Source: Candidatus Omnitrophota bacterium (GTDB lineage: Bacteria > Omnitrophota > Omnitrophia > Omnitrophales > JACROU01). From it: 64,000 nt of DNA. Under the pieces are notes generated by a model. It was not told the DNA's origin. It did no database searches and worked only from the letters and a program-made list of their open reading frames with translations. Both the position numbers and the translations under genes were made by a program. Each line of letters begins with the position of its first letter. The stretch's first letter is position 1. Shown piece by piece: positions 34,450 to 43,423 of this stretch. Location of the stretch: contig JAJDCD010000025.1 of the NCBI GenBank assembly GCA_029261035.1, forward strand, positions 124,001-188,000. Direction: 5' to 3'.

Positions 34450-35514
34450 CTAACCCCTAAACGGATAAACCCACTTTACCTTCAAAGGAATCCTAACCCT
34501 CCTCATAAACCTCTGCACCAACTCTTTCTCCACCTTAATCCAAAATGCCTCATCCCTATTCTTCCCAATCTTAAAACTCCCCCCTCCAATACTCCCATGC
34601 CCCCCCGCATCTCCTCGATCATCAAAAATATCTCTCAACACTTCACCTGCTTGAGCATTAGGAGTTGAAGTTCTCAACGAAACATGAAGTTTCCCATTAT
34701 ATCTTCCCGTAGTTAAAGACCAACGGATTCCTTTGTACGTAAGCAGAAAATCAGCAATTTGAGAAACAAGATCTGGATTCTTAACGTCACCCAAATGAGA
34801 AAAAATAAGGCTTCGACATTTTACAGCTGTCTGAATTCCTTTTCCCAAACTAACAAAAAAACTGCGTGAAAGAGCCGATGGATTTTGAATACGTGCCAAA
34901 GCCCTCAAATCGCAATAAGGAAGTATGTCTAAATAAACACGAATTACTTTCGGATGTTTTGCTCGATATAAATTTAATGTATCCGAAATAATCCCATATG
35001 CAAGAGCCGTTGCAATCCGCACTGGAATTTCTTTACCTAAGATTAATAACGCTTGCGCCAATATAACCGATGTCGCTCCACAGTCAGGATCCACAATGCT
35101 CAAATCAGCATTTGGCTTCTCTTCCGAAGGGTGTTGATCTAGAACTATTCTAGAACGTCTGCTTTTGGGAAATGGATTGTTTTTAAAATTAGGCTGGGTA
35201 TCTACGAGGGCCACATTAGAATATTTCTTAAAATCATTTTTCCTTAACTTGTGTACTGGAATTTTAAGCGTATGGACTAATTCTTTATTTTCAACTCTCC
35301 CTATAATGCCTCCATAAACCATTTTAGACGGAACCCCATAATTACTCTCTACAATATGTTGCAAAGCAAAAGCACTCGCAATGGCATCTGGATCTGGAAA
35401 ATCGTGCATCAAAATTAAAAGCGGATTGATATCCTCTTTTTTTTCTTTTAAAAAAGACAATAGCTTCTCTGCATTTAGCTGAATATGATCTGGTTTTATT
35501 TTCATCTTCTTCAT
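34450..35514 (-). CDS. DHH/DHHA1-family phosphoesterase (NrnA/GdpP-like)
   Basis: 354 residues. The DHH domain has motif I PDPDAIASA, motif II in ALVDTQP and motif III as LDQHPS, where the usual DHH reads DQH. The DHHA1 part ends with GGHGSIGGGSFKIG. Such enzymes use two Mn2+ ions to cleave short oligoribonucleotides, pAp, or cyclic dinucleotides. Because the next gene downstream makes c-di-AMP, hydrolysis of c-di-AMP or pApA is a reasonable guess, but no membrane, PAS or GGDEF domains of GdpP are present. The second motif change does not remove the metal-binding His. Its last 51 codons end in G or T in 47 cases. Confidence 0.8.
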   Translation of the reverse strand: MKKMKIKPDHIQLNAEKLLSFLKEKKEDINPLLILMHDFPDPDAIASAFALQHIVESNYGVPSKMVYGGIIGRVENKELVHTLKIPVHKLRKNDFKKYSNVALVDTQPNFKNNPFPKSRRSRIVLDQHPSEEKPNADLSIVDPDCGATSVILAQALLILGKEIPVRIATALAYGIISDTLNLYRAKHPKVIRVYLDILPYCDLRALARIQNPSALSRSFFVSLGKGIQTAVKCRSLIFSHLGDVKNPDLVSQIADFLLTYKGIRWSLTTGRYNGKLHVSLRTSTPNAQAGEVLRDIFDDRGDAGGHGSIGGGSFKIGKNRDEAFWIKVEKELVQRFMRRVRIPLKVKWVYPFRG

Positions 35515-35650
35515 ACACCCCCCAATAAACAGACAATACTTTTATATATCGATCTTTTCAGGAACTTTCTGAACGAAAATAACCCTCAGGAAGAAGGTTT
35601 CAAGTCGTGAATAAAGGCAAGAGGTCTTCCAGGACTGTCTTAGGCTAGTT

Positions 35651-36985
35651 TCAACGTAAATTCTCTTCAACTAGCAACTTTTCTAAATACTCTCTAAGCT
35701 TCGCGCTATCATGTCGAACAAGATCCGTTTCATGGCCAATATCAGAAACAATTACTTTAGCTTTTGTAACTTTTTGAATTTTTTCCTTATCTTTACCATT
35801 AATAAGATTTTGGCCTTTTTTGGCATATTCCTGAATCGCTTTTCCAGAGACCTTGCTATTAGACAAAATTACATAATCCAAACAGTCAGCCTGAAGATAT
35901 TTAATTATTTCTGCAATATGATCCGAGGCATCAAAGTTGGTTGTTTCACCAGGCTTTGTCATTAAATTACAAACATAAATTTTCTTTGCCTTAGATTGTT
36001 GAATCGCTTCCTTAACACCCCCAACCGTTAAATTAGAAATAACGCTCGTAAACAAATCTCCAGGGCCCACAACGAGCAAGTCCGCATTGATAATTGATGA
36101 ATAAACATCCATGGTACAATTTACTTTTGGCTCATGCCACGTATCTGCGATCTTTAAATTAGGATCCCTTCCATTCAGAATATCAATGTTCGTCTCCCCT
36201 TTAATGACAGAACCATCCTCAAAACGAGCTGTTAAATCCGTTAATTGATCCGTAACAGGAAGTACGATCCCTTGAATATTCAGGATATCTCCCAACATCT
36301 TCACCGCACTTACCATCGATCCCGTAATATCGTTAAGTGCCGCTAAAAACAAATTACCAAAGCTATGTTCTGCTAAATCTCCACCTTTATTAAATCGATA
36401 CTGAATAATTTGATTCATCACTTCTGGGGCATTTGATAAAGCAACTAAACTTCGTCGAATATCTCCCGGAGGTAAAATCCCCATAGACTCTCTTAATCTG
36501 CCAGAAGACCCCCCACTATCACTCATAGTAACAATAGAAGTTAAAAGAACATTTGGAATTTTTTTAATCCCAATCAGCAGATTAAACAATCCTGTACCAC
36601 CTCCAATACATGTGATTCGAGTCTTGCGGTTTATGACCGAACTTACATAAGCAATAAATTCTCTATGGTTAAAAGGTCGTTGGATAATATGACTACATCC
36701 TAACTCTTTAACTGTTAATATGTTTTCTACAGAAATACCAGAAGCCACAAATAAATATTGGCTCTTTGAACCAGCAATCTGTTTAATTAGCTCTGTTTTC
36801 TCTGTTAAATTCTCAATATTTTCCGCATCCCCATCAATGACAATGCAGTCCATACTTTGCTGTCTGATAAGCAATTCTATTTCATTAATCGTATTAGCCC
36901 AAAATATATTCACGTCCAATGGACTTAAAATATCATGAACTTCTTTTACAAATAAATTCTCTCCAAAAATGAGTATCTTTTTCAT
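35651..36985 (-). CDS. YvcK/CofD-like protein with an N-terminal receiver-like domain
   Basis: 444 residues. Residues about 124-440 are the YvcK (gluconeogenesis factor, UPF0052) domain, starting ITCIGGGTGLFNLL and containing SDSGGSSGRLRE and GDIRRSLVALS. YvcK binds UDP-sugars and regulates cell-envelope growth in other bacteria. Residues 1-122 form an extra domain with the fold pattern of a response-regulator receiver (KKILIFGENL ... DCIVIDGDAENI ... LFVASGIS ... RPFNHREFIAYV). The phospho-acceptor position reads VIDGD, so phosphorylation is possible but unproven. GAGGAA precedes the ATG. It precedes a UDP-GlcNAc 2-epimerase gene on the chromosome, in keeping with a nucleotide-sugar link. 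Confidence 0.85.
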   Translation of the reverse strand: MKKILIFGENLFVKEVHDILSPLDVNIFWANTINEIELLIRQQSMDCIVIDGDAENIENLTEKTELIKQIAGSKSQYLFVASGISVENILTVKELGCSHIIQRPFNHREFIAYVSSVINRKTRITCIGGGTGLFNLLIGIKKIPNVLLTSIVTMSDSGGSSGRLRESMGILPPGDIRRSLVALSNAPEVMNQIIQYRFNKGGDLAEHSFGNLFLAALNDITGSMVSAVKMLGDILNIQGIVLPVTDQLTDLTARFEDGSVIKGETNIDILNGRDPNLKIADTWHEPKVNCTMDVYSSIINADLLVVGPGDLFTSVISNLTVGGVKEAIQQSKAKKIYVCNLMTKPGETTNFDASDHIAEIIKYLQADCLDYVILSNSKVSGKAIQEYAKKGQNLINGKDKEKIQKVTKAKVIVSDIGHETDLVRHDSAKLREYLEKLLVEENLR

Positions 36986-37030
36986 TTTATTAAATTCCTC
37001 AAACGAGTCACTTCTGATAATAAATTCATC

Positions 37031-38149
37031 TTAAACAATTTGCTTACTTAAAAACTGAATAATTCTCTTTGAAGCTTTTCCATCCCCATACGGGTTAGGT
37101 TTTCCCTGAAGTTTTTTTGTTAACTCTGGATTATCCAAACATCTCTTAGTCTCTTTAAAAATACGTTCAGGCTCTTGCCCCACAATACGACTAAATCCTG
37201 CTTTCACACCCTCAGGTCGTTCTGTTACATTTCTAAGAACAAGAATGGGTTTATAAAATGACGGAGCTTCCTCTTGAATCCCACCAGAATCCGTTAAAAT
37301 CAAATCGGAGTGTTGCATCATATAAACCAAAGAATCATAAGCTACAGGCTCAATTAAATGGATATTAGGGGTATTCTTTAACATAACTTTAACTACTTTT
37401 TGAACGTTAGGGTTTAAATGGACTGGGTAATAAATGTCTATGTCTGGATAGAAACGTGCCACTTTTTGAATTCCTTGACACAGCTTCTTGAAAGGAGCAC
37501 CAAAACTTTCTCTTCGATGCGCTGTCAGCAATATGTTTCTCTTATTTAAATCTAAATGAATGGGTGGTTTTTTTCTCTTCTTGAGAATTCTTTTCATTTC
37601 TATTAAAGCGTCAATTCCCGTATTTCCTGTCTTAACAATATTCTTTTTAGGCACACCCTCTTTAACAAGCCTCGAAAAAGCCAAAGAAGTAGGTGCAAAA
37701 TGAAAATCAGCAACTTGGGTTATTAACCGACGATTAATTTCTTCTGGAAAAGGCTCATATTTATCATCACTACGCAACCCGGCCTCGACATGTCCCACAG
37801 GAATTTTTAAATAAAAAGCAGATAAAGCGACCAAAAAAGCCGTTGAAGTGTCCCCTTGAACCAAAACACAATCTGGTTTTATTTTCTTTAACATGCGTTC
37901 CATGTTTTTTAAAATACGCTCACTTAAAGAAGATAGGGATTGGTTATGTGTCATTAATTTCAAGTTGTAATCCGCTTTTAAATTAAAAAGCTTCATCACT
38001 TGATTTGCCATGTGAATATGCTGCCCGGTCAAAAGAACAATAGGTTGAAGCTGCTTACTCTTTTTCATTTCGATTGCTAAGGGTGCCATTTTCAAAGACT
38101 CGGGTCTAGTTCCCCAACATAAAAGTATTTTCTTTTTAGATTTAGCCAC
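37031..38149 (-). CDS. wecB: UDP-N-acetylglucosamine 2-epimerase (non-hydrolysing)
   Basis: 372 residues. It interconverts UDP-GlcNAc and UDP-ManNAc. CWGTRPESLKMAPL, LVQGDTSTAF, HVEAGLRS, TAHRRESFG and LILTDSGGIQEEA cover the GT-B fold and its active site. The start is GTG at 38149 with AAGGAG five bases away. It lies just downstream of the exopolysaccharide operon on the same strand; ManNAc is the main sugar reported for the related Listeria polymer, so it may supply the precursor here. Confidence 0.93.
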   Translation of the reverse strand: MAKSKKKILLCWGTRPESLKMAPLAIEMKKSKQLQPIVLLTGQHIHMANQVMKLFNLKADYNLKLMTHNQSLSSLSERILKNMERMLKKIKPDCVLVQGDTSTAFLVALSAFYLKIPVGHVEAGLRSDDKYEPFPEEINRRLITQVADFHFAPTSLAFSRLVKEGVPKKNIVKTGNTGIDALIEMKRILKKRKKPPIHLDLNKRNILLTAHRRESFGAPFKKLCQGIQKVARFYPDIDIYYPVHLNPNVQKVVKVMLKNTPNIHLIEPVAYDSLVYMMQHSDLILTDSGGIQEEAPSFYKPILVLRNVTERPEGVKAGFSRIVGQEPERIFKETKRCLDNPELTKKLQGKPNPYGDGKASKRIIQFLSKQIV

Positions 38150-38252
38150 GAGACTCCTTGTCTTCTAAAGTTGAAATTGAAACTAAAAAGTAAAACACCC
38201 TATGTGCAAACTCTCAAAATTGCTCGTTTGTTTTCTTGAAAATTCTTAATTT

Positions 38253-39986
38253 CTAAAACCGATAACTAATGTAACTAGAAGCACTCGTTGCTTCAATGCT
38301 TGAATTATCTCGACTCCAAGATGTTCCAGCAACCAAATTCATTCGATCCATCAAACGATAACTCAAACTTCCATAGAGAGAAAGTGTATTACGACCTTCA
38401 TCCGTCACATCATAAGAAGTCCCCGTCGTCATCGTTAGCTTCTTTGTTAAAGTCCAATATTTTTCCATGTTAAGCGTATTCGTAATCAAAGTTAAATTCC
38501 CATCTGTGTTTTCAATAGAAACAAAGAAGTCGCTCACATCGTTTATGATGTCATAAGTAAACCGGTAGGACATCAACAGGTTGTGTTGTTTTAAAAAAGC
38601 TCTAGAAATTCCAAACCCCAAAGTGTTAGAACGATTTCTACTCGGGTCCCAATAAGTTTGATGGTGATGTAGCAAACTTACTTCCCAACGATCTTTAGGG
38701 ATCCATGTAATTGAATTTCTTAAACCCCAACGCGGGTTATTTCTCAAATTTTTAGTTTCCCATTTCAAATCAATACGATGAACCACTTTTTCAAATAGCT
38801 TGGACTGCAAACCTACTCCATAGGTGAATGAAGTTGTTTTGTGTGTATCATCATGCCGAGAAGATGCAGAAACAAAAGCTTTAAATGCTGCTGTAATAGG
38901 ATGTGCATACTCTAAAGTATTGTAAACAGATTCAGAACGAATTCGATTGGGAACACCTCTATCAGCCCCTTGTCGATTTCTTTCTTGATAAAAAAGAAAA
39001 GAATGCGCTAATGTGGGAGCTAAAGCTAAATTAATCTGTGAGAAACGAGAACTAATACGGCGAGAAGCATCCGGATTTGAATCCGACAATTGAGAATAGA
39101 CTTTCTCTGCAGCCCCATATTTCTGATTATAAAAATAGGTGTTTCCTAATTCTTCCAGAACCTCCGTATCATTAGGAGAACTTGCTAATAGCTTTTCGTA
39201 AGCTTCAGAAGCTTTGGTCCAAGATTGTAATTCAGAATAAATTTGCGCTAATTCTTTAAGAGCCCTTGAATTCGTTGGGTCTTTAATAACCACTTGTTCA
39301 TAAACAACTATGGCGTCCTTAGTTTTCCCAGCCCAATTTAACACCTGAGCTTTCTTCAGTAGGGCATCAACATCATCTGGATCTTCAGCTAAAACCTGAT
39401 CATAAACAGCCACGGAAGCATCCCACTGTTGTTGCCAATTCAAAAAATCCCCCATCTCTTTTTTAGCGGCTAAAAATTCAGGATCTTCTTCAATTATTTT
39501 ATTCAATTCTTTAACTGCCTTCTCCCGATAACCATAGTTCTCTAGAGCTCGAGGCCAAGCAAGGCGCATATTGTTATCGTAAGGTCTTAAAAAAGCTGCT
39601 TTTGCAAAATATTTCTCAGCTCGATACAAGTCTCCAACAGCAACATAAACTTCGGCTGCCTCATTCAAAATAAATGGGTTATCCGGGTGACGGCGCATCA
39701 AAACATCATATTTTTCTTTCGCAGATCCTTTAGCACGAAGGTAAGAATAAGAACGTGCTTCACGAAGAAGCTTTTTTGAATCTTTTCCAAGAGTGGATGT
39801 ATCCCAATCCTCCTTTCCATCTGAGGTTTGAGCATTTGCTTGAGGTGAAAAAAATCCTTTTAAGAATTTTTTTACTGAAAACTGAGTTTTATCCTCAGGT
39901 TGCCCAGCGTAACAAGTTCCAATAGAAAAAGTAATTAAAAGAAAAACTACAAAAAATTGCCGTGCTGAAAAAATTTTTCTACTCAT
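38253..39986 (-). CDS. TPR plus outer-membrane beta-barrel protein (YaiO-type)
   Basis: 577 residues. A signal peptide (about 1-27) is followed by TPR repeats (about 65-310, e.g. NPFILNEAAEVYVAVGDLYRAEKYF, in part) and a C-terminal barrel of alternating strands that ends in the outer-membrane sorting residue Phe (SYISYRF). The barrel resembles the YaiO family. TPR-then-barrel is the layout of polymer exporters such as BcsC and PgaA. Its start overlaps the stop of the BcsB-like gene by one base, so it belongs to the exopolysaccharide operon and is the likely export pore; the monoderm versions of this operon have no such gene. Confidence 0.85.
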   Translation of the reverse strand: MSRKIFSARQFFVVFLLITFSIGTCYAGQPEDKTQFSVKKFLKGFFSPQANAQTSDGKEDWDTSTLGKDSKKLLREARSYSYLRAKGSAKEKYDVLMRRHPDNPFILNEAAEVYVAVGDLYRAEKYFAKAAFLRPYDNNMRLAWPRALENYGYREKAVKELNKIIEEDPEFLAAKKEMGDFLNWQQQWDASVAVYDQVLAEDPDDVDALLKKAQVLNWAGKTKDAIVVYEQVVIKDPTNSRALKELAQIYSELQSWTKASEAYEKLLASSPNDTEVLEELGNTYFYNQKYGAAEKVYSQLSDSNPDASRRISSRFSQINLALAPTLAHSFLFYQERNRQGADRGVPNRIRSESVYNTLEYAHPITAAFKAFVSASSRHDDTHKTTSFTYGVGLQSKLFEKVVHRIDLKWETKNLRNNPRWGLRNSITWIPKDRWEVSLLHHHQTYWDPSRNRSNTLGFGISRAFLKQHNLLMSYRFTYDIINDVSDFFVSIENTDGNLTLITNTLNMEKYWTLTKKLTMTTGTSYDVTDEGRNTLSLYGSLSYRLMDRMNLVAGTSWSRDNSSIEATSASSYISYRF

Positions 39987-42151
39987 TAAGAATCCTTAAA
40001 AGGGTCTCTAAACCCATATTTTCTTCTTCTGTAAATAAATGCGCCTAAAACACTTGAAATTAATAATAGAACGCCCAACCACATAAAAAATGATTTATCT
40101 GTTTTTGATTTCTTTTTACCTTTACGTTTACTTTCACCTGGCCCATAGGAATACCATTGATCTTTTTCATTAATCAACACGACATCCCCATCCCACTGAG
40201 AGGAGATTTCTCGGTTCAAAAGATTCATGGTAGCCAACTCTACAAGCTCATCGGTCTTAGCCGAAACGACCATAATATTCCGATTCTTATTCCAAGGAGA
40301 AGTTAAAAGCTCTAACAAAGCTACATTTTGCAGGAATTGAGGCAAAATTTCAATCCTTGTTCTTTTTGGCTGGTCCGTCTGAACATCGATTGGAAGTGGC
40401 AGCTTTTTATTAACCTCTTCTATCAACGGATGTCTAGACAAACTCCCAATCAGAATAAAATCAAACTCTTTCTTCATCTCATCTGTAACTTCCGATGTTC
40501 TCAAAATATTAAATTTAGGTGTTTCGTTATAAGGCATCAAGGACGCTAGCATATATACCGAATTATAAGCAGCCTCAAACTCTTTAGTTGTAGCATCCTC
40601 TGGAATAACTATTTGAATAGGGTTCAATCCACGTTCCCCGTAAAAAGACGCTGGGAAATTTTGAAACCCTCTCTCTTCTGTAAGGAAATGAGGTACATGA
40701 AAATAAGAATTATCATGAATAATAAGCCATGCTCTATCATAATAACGACTTTCACAGTCATTTTGACCCACATCCAAATAAACACGGATGCGCACCAACA
40801 AATCTTCATCCTCTAAAACCTCTTCTGGAAGATTGAATTTCCAACGAGTACGGCCACCTCCCCCTGCAAGTTTAAATGTTTCTAAGGGTTTATCATTAAC
40901 CAAAACCGTAAGAATAGACTTATCTGGATCTAATAGTGGAGAATAACTCGCATCTAGAAAAAGCGATGTGCCTGGTAAGAGTTCCCAATGAGGGGGAACA
41001 TCATAATAAAACTCCACAGAACTCTCAAATGTTCCTGCAATTTTAGAAGTCACATAACCCAAATCTCTAAACGTAGGACTAGCCACATCGGCAATAATTT
41101 TTTTCTCTGGTAAATCCTCGGAAGTTTCGATAACAGCAAAGTTTCCTATCATTTTCTCCACTAAATCAGGAAAAGTTAACGCCTCCGCTGTTTTTTCAAG
41201 GGTGCTCTGATTCGCCCCTGAAATGATAGTAATCACTCTTTTCTGCTCAACAGGAGATCGAAGCATCACAACAACACCTTTATTCTCGTTTAATTGACCT
41301 AGAGCACCTGGGGGGATTGTCCGGTTAAATTCTTGTTGAAAGACATTCCTATCCAACGTTCCAATGGAAATAAGACTCGATCTTTCTAAATCATTTTTAG
41401 GGGGTTTTTTTCCTATAAAAACTTTTACTCTTGGATACAAAAAGGGCTCCGAAAATCCAAAATATTGAATTAAAACCGCTGCTGATCTCCTCTCCTCAAT
41501 AGTAGGATCCTCTGGAAGAACAATTAAAAGAGGCGTTCTCCCTTTTTCAAATTTTTCTACTTTTAAGTAAGGGTCTGGGAACAATTCAATATTATCTACA
41601 GACTTTGTTTGATAAGTCATCTGCAGTTCACTTTGCTTATGCACCACTACCCAGTTTGCAGGATTCTCTAAATCATGACAAGGTCTTGTAATGTTTTGAA
41701 TCGTATAAAAACGAAACTGAATTGAGTTATACCCCGACTTTAAAAGAGATTGAGGAATCGATAGTTCGTGAGGTTGAATTTCAGAATTTTCAGGCAATAA
41801 ATTCATACTATGGATAGGCTGTTCATTTACAAGTACGGTTACCGTAGAGGTCGGTGCTAATATATTTGAGTGACTCATTAAATAGATAAGCCGAAGGTTT
41901 TGAGTTATTTCCACATTTCTAGGAACAAGAAACCAGGCTGTAAATTGATTGAACAGTCCCGTCCCAACATAATCCTTACCTTCTAGGATCTTAAGATTAA
42001 TGTCTCTGGGAATATCTGCTGTCTGCAGCAAAACTTTACTTCCCTCAACAACTCCCTTAACAGGCCCTTCATTTTTCTTTGCCTGAACTTCCATAGGCAA
42101 AAGGATTGTGCTTACAAAAAAAATTAAAACAAAAGTTGATAATTTTCTCAC
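39986..42151 (-). CDS. BcsB-like (YdaN-type) polysaccharide synthase co-subunit
   Basis: 721 residues. A signal peptide (about 1-24), two related halves of the BcsB kind (carbohydrate-binding jelly rolls, e.g. LRLIYLMSHSNIL and VLVNEQPIHSMNL in the first, ASYSPLLDPDKSILTVLVND in the second) and a C-terminal membrane anchor (about 695-712) with a basic end. It would guide the growing polymer on the periplasmic side of the synthase. The start is GTG in a GTGA overlap with the glycosyltransferase stop. Matches YdaN of Bacillus in position and domain order. Confidence 0.85.
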   Translation of the reverse strand: MRKLSTFVLIFFVSTILLPMEVQAKKNEGPVKGVVEGSKVLLQTADIPRDINLKILEGKDYVGTGLFNQFTAWFLVPRNVEITQNLRLIYLMSHSNILAPTSTVTVLVNEQPIHSMNLLPENSEIQPHELSIPQSLLKSGYNSIQFRFYTIQNITRPCHDLENPANWVVVHKQSELQMTYQTKSVDNIELFPDPYLKVEKFEKGRTPLLIVLPEDPTIEERRSAAVLIQYFGFSEPFLYPRVKVFIGKKPPKNDLERSSLISIGTLDRNVFQQEFNRTIPPGALGQLNENKGVVVMLRSPVEQKRVITIISGANQSTLEKTAEALTFPDLVEKMIGNFAVIETSEDLPEKKIIADVASPTFRDLGYVTSKIAGTFESSVEFYYDVPPHWELLPGTSLFLDASYSPLLDPDKSILTVLVNDKPLETFKLAGGGGRTRWKFNLPEEVLEDEDLLVRIRVYLDVGQNDCESRYYDRAWLIIHDNSYFHVPHFLTEERGFQNFPASFYGERGLNPIQIVIPEDATTKEFEAAYNSVYMLASLMPYNETPKFNILRTSEVTDEMKKEFDFILIGSLSRHPLIEEVNKKLPLPIDVQTDQPKRTRIEILPQFLQNVALLELLTSPWNKNRNIMVVSAKTDELVELATMNLLNREISSQWDGDVVLINEKDQWYSYGPGESKRKGKKKSKTDKSFFMWLGVLLLISSVLGAFIYRRRKYGFRDPFKDS

Positions 42152-43413
42152 AACATCCTCAATTTAACTCTAGGTGTTTTATCCCAAAAAGGTTGCTTCC
42201 CTTTTTGCTCTGTTTTCTCAAAAAAACTTTTAATATTTAAAAAAATCCAAGCTTGCGAATAAGTGAAATACATGAGAATCGCAAGCCCTATATTTTTAAG
42301 GGTATTTTCTGAAGTCTCTTCAAAACTCATTGTCACAGCAATAGATACAACAAATAAAGTCAGAGCCATAAACCACGTTAAAAACAAGGGGCCCGACACA
42401 GATACATGAGCAATATTAATCACACCCAAAACGAATACGATATCAGAAACCACAATGGTAAACAAGAGAATTCCATAGACTGAAGCCATGTAAAAAATTT
42501 GTTTAATATTTTTAAAACTAAAATGCTCTCTGCTCAAATATTTCTTAACAATATATTGATTCCCCTTCAACCACCGCATTCGTTGTTTTTGCCAAACCTT
42601 CCATGATTCCGGCTCCTGTTCCCAAGTAATAGCAAATGGATTGAAAGCAACATAATAACCCATATCTAAAATACGTAACGTTAGTTCCGTGTCTTCTGTT
42701 AAGGCTGATTCATCCCACCCTCCCAATTTCTCCAGTATTTCTCGCTTAAAAACAAAATTCGTGCCGGGAATCATGGCTACCTTATCTTTATACCACCTTC
42801 CCGCCTGAACCATCCATTGATGAGAAATGAATTCCAAATTAATAAATTTGGTTAACAGGTTCTTTTTTCTATTTTGAGTTCTTACCTTTCCACACACAAC
42901 CGCATTTTTAGGATCGGAAAGCATTTCAGCCATAAGGTACTTTAGCGTCGTTGGCTCTGGATTATTATCTGCGTCATAAATGCAAATATAATCTCCTTTA
43001 GCTACTGCCATCGCTTGATTCAACGCAAAAGATTTTCCTTTCCTCCCCTTTCCTTTAGGTACATGAATCGGCTTAATTATTTTGAAACTTTTAGCATAAC
43101 TATCTAAAAGTTGTTTGGTATTATCCGTAGATTCATCATTGATAATCAAAACTTCATACCGGTCTGAAGGGTAATCAAGCTCAATCATCGAATCCATGGT
43201 TGATTCAATCACATTTTCTTCATTACTTGCTGGAATCATAATACTAACGAACGGAGGGTCCTTAAAATTGGATAAATTCTCTTCTAACCTTTGGCGTCCT
43301 GACATAAAAAATCGATAAGCCATAATTACAAGAGAAGAATGATAAAGCAGAACGATCCAAGTAATTATTAGGCAAACAAGAAAAACAATATCAATAAAAG
43401 CATTTTGAAACAT
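42148..43413 (-). CDS. Processive family-2 glycosyltransferase (YdaM/BcsA/PgaC type)
   Basis: 421 residues. An N-terminal membrane helix leads to a GT-A domain with MIPASNEENVI, the nucleotide-binding DESTDNT, DADNNPEP (DxD), the catalytic TEDTELT and QRMRW (QxxRW), followed by three to four membrane helices. This is the layout of synthases that add sugar units and extrude the polymer. No PilZ domain is fused, unlike BcsA. The frame opens at 43464, overlapping the deacetylase gene by 41 bases, but the ATG at 43413 follows AGGCAGGCC and leaves a ten-base gap, so it is preferred. Confidence 0.88.
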   Translation of the reverse strand: MFQNAFIDIVFLVCLIITWIVLLYHSSLVIMAYRFFMSGRQRLEENLSNFKDPPFVSIMIPASNEENVIESTMDSMIELDYPSDRYEVLIINDESTDNTKQLLDSYAKSFKIIKPIHVPKGKGRKGKSFALNQAMAVAKGDYICIYDADNNPEPTTLKYLMAEMLSDPKNAVVCGKVRTQNRKKNLLTKFINLEFISHQWMVQAGRWYKDKVAMIPGTNFVFKREILEKLGGWDESALTEDTELTLRILDMGYYVAFNPFAITWEQEPESWKVWQKQRMRWLKGNQYIVKKYLSREHFSFKNIKQIFYMASVYGILLFTIVVSDIVFVLGVINIAHVSVSGPLFLTWFMALTLFVVSIAVTMSFEETSENTLKNIGLAILMYFTYSQAWIFLNIKSFFEKTEQKGKQPFWDKTPRVKLRML

Positions 43414-43423
43414 AGAGGCCTGC

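Noticed and set aside
34450-35514. DHH protein as a dead enzyme because DHH reads DQH
   Set aside because: The other metal ligands are intact, and family members with a changed middle residue are known, so loss of activity is not supported.
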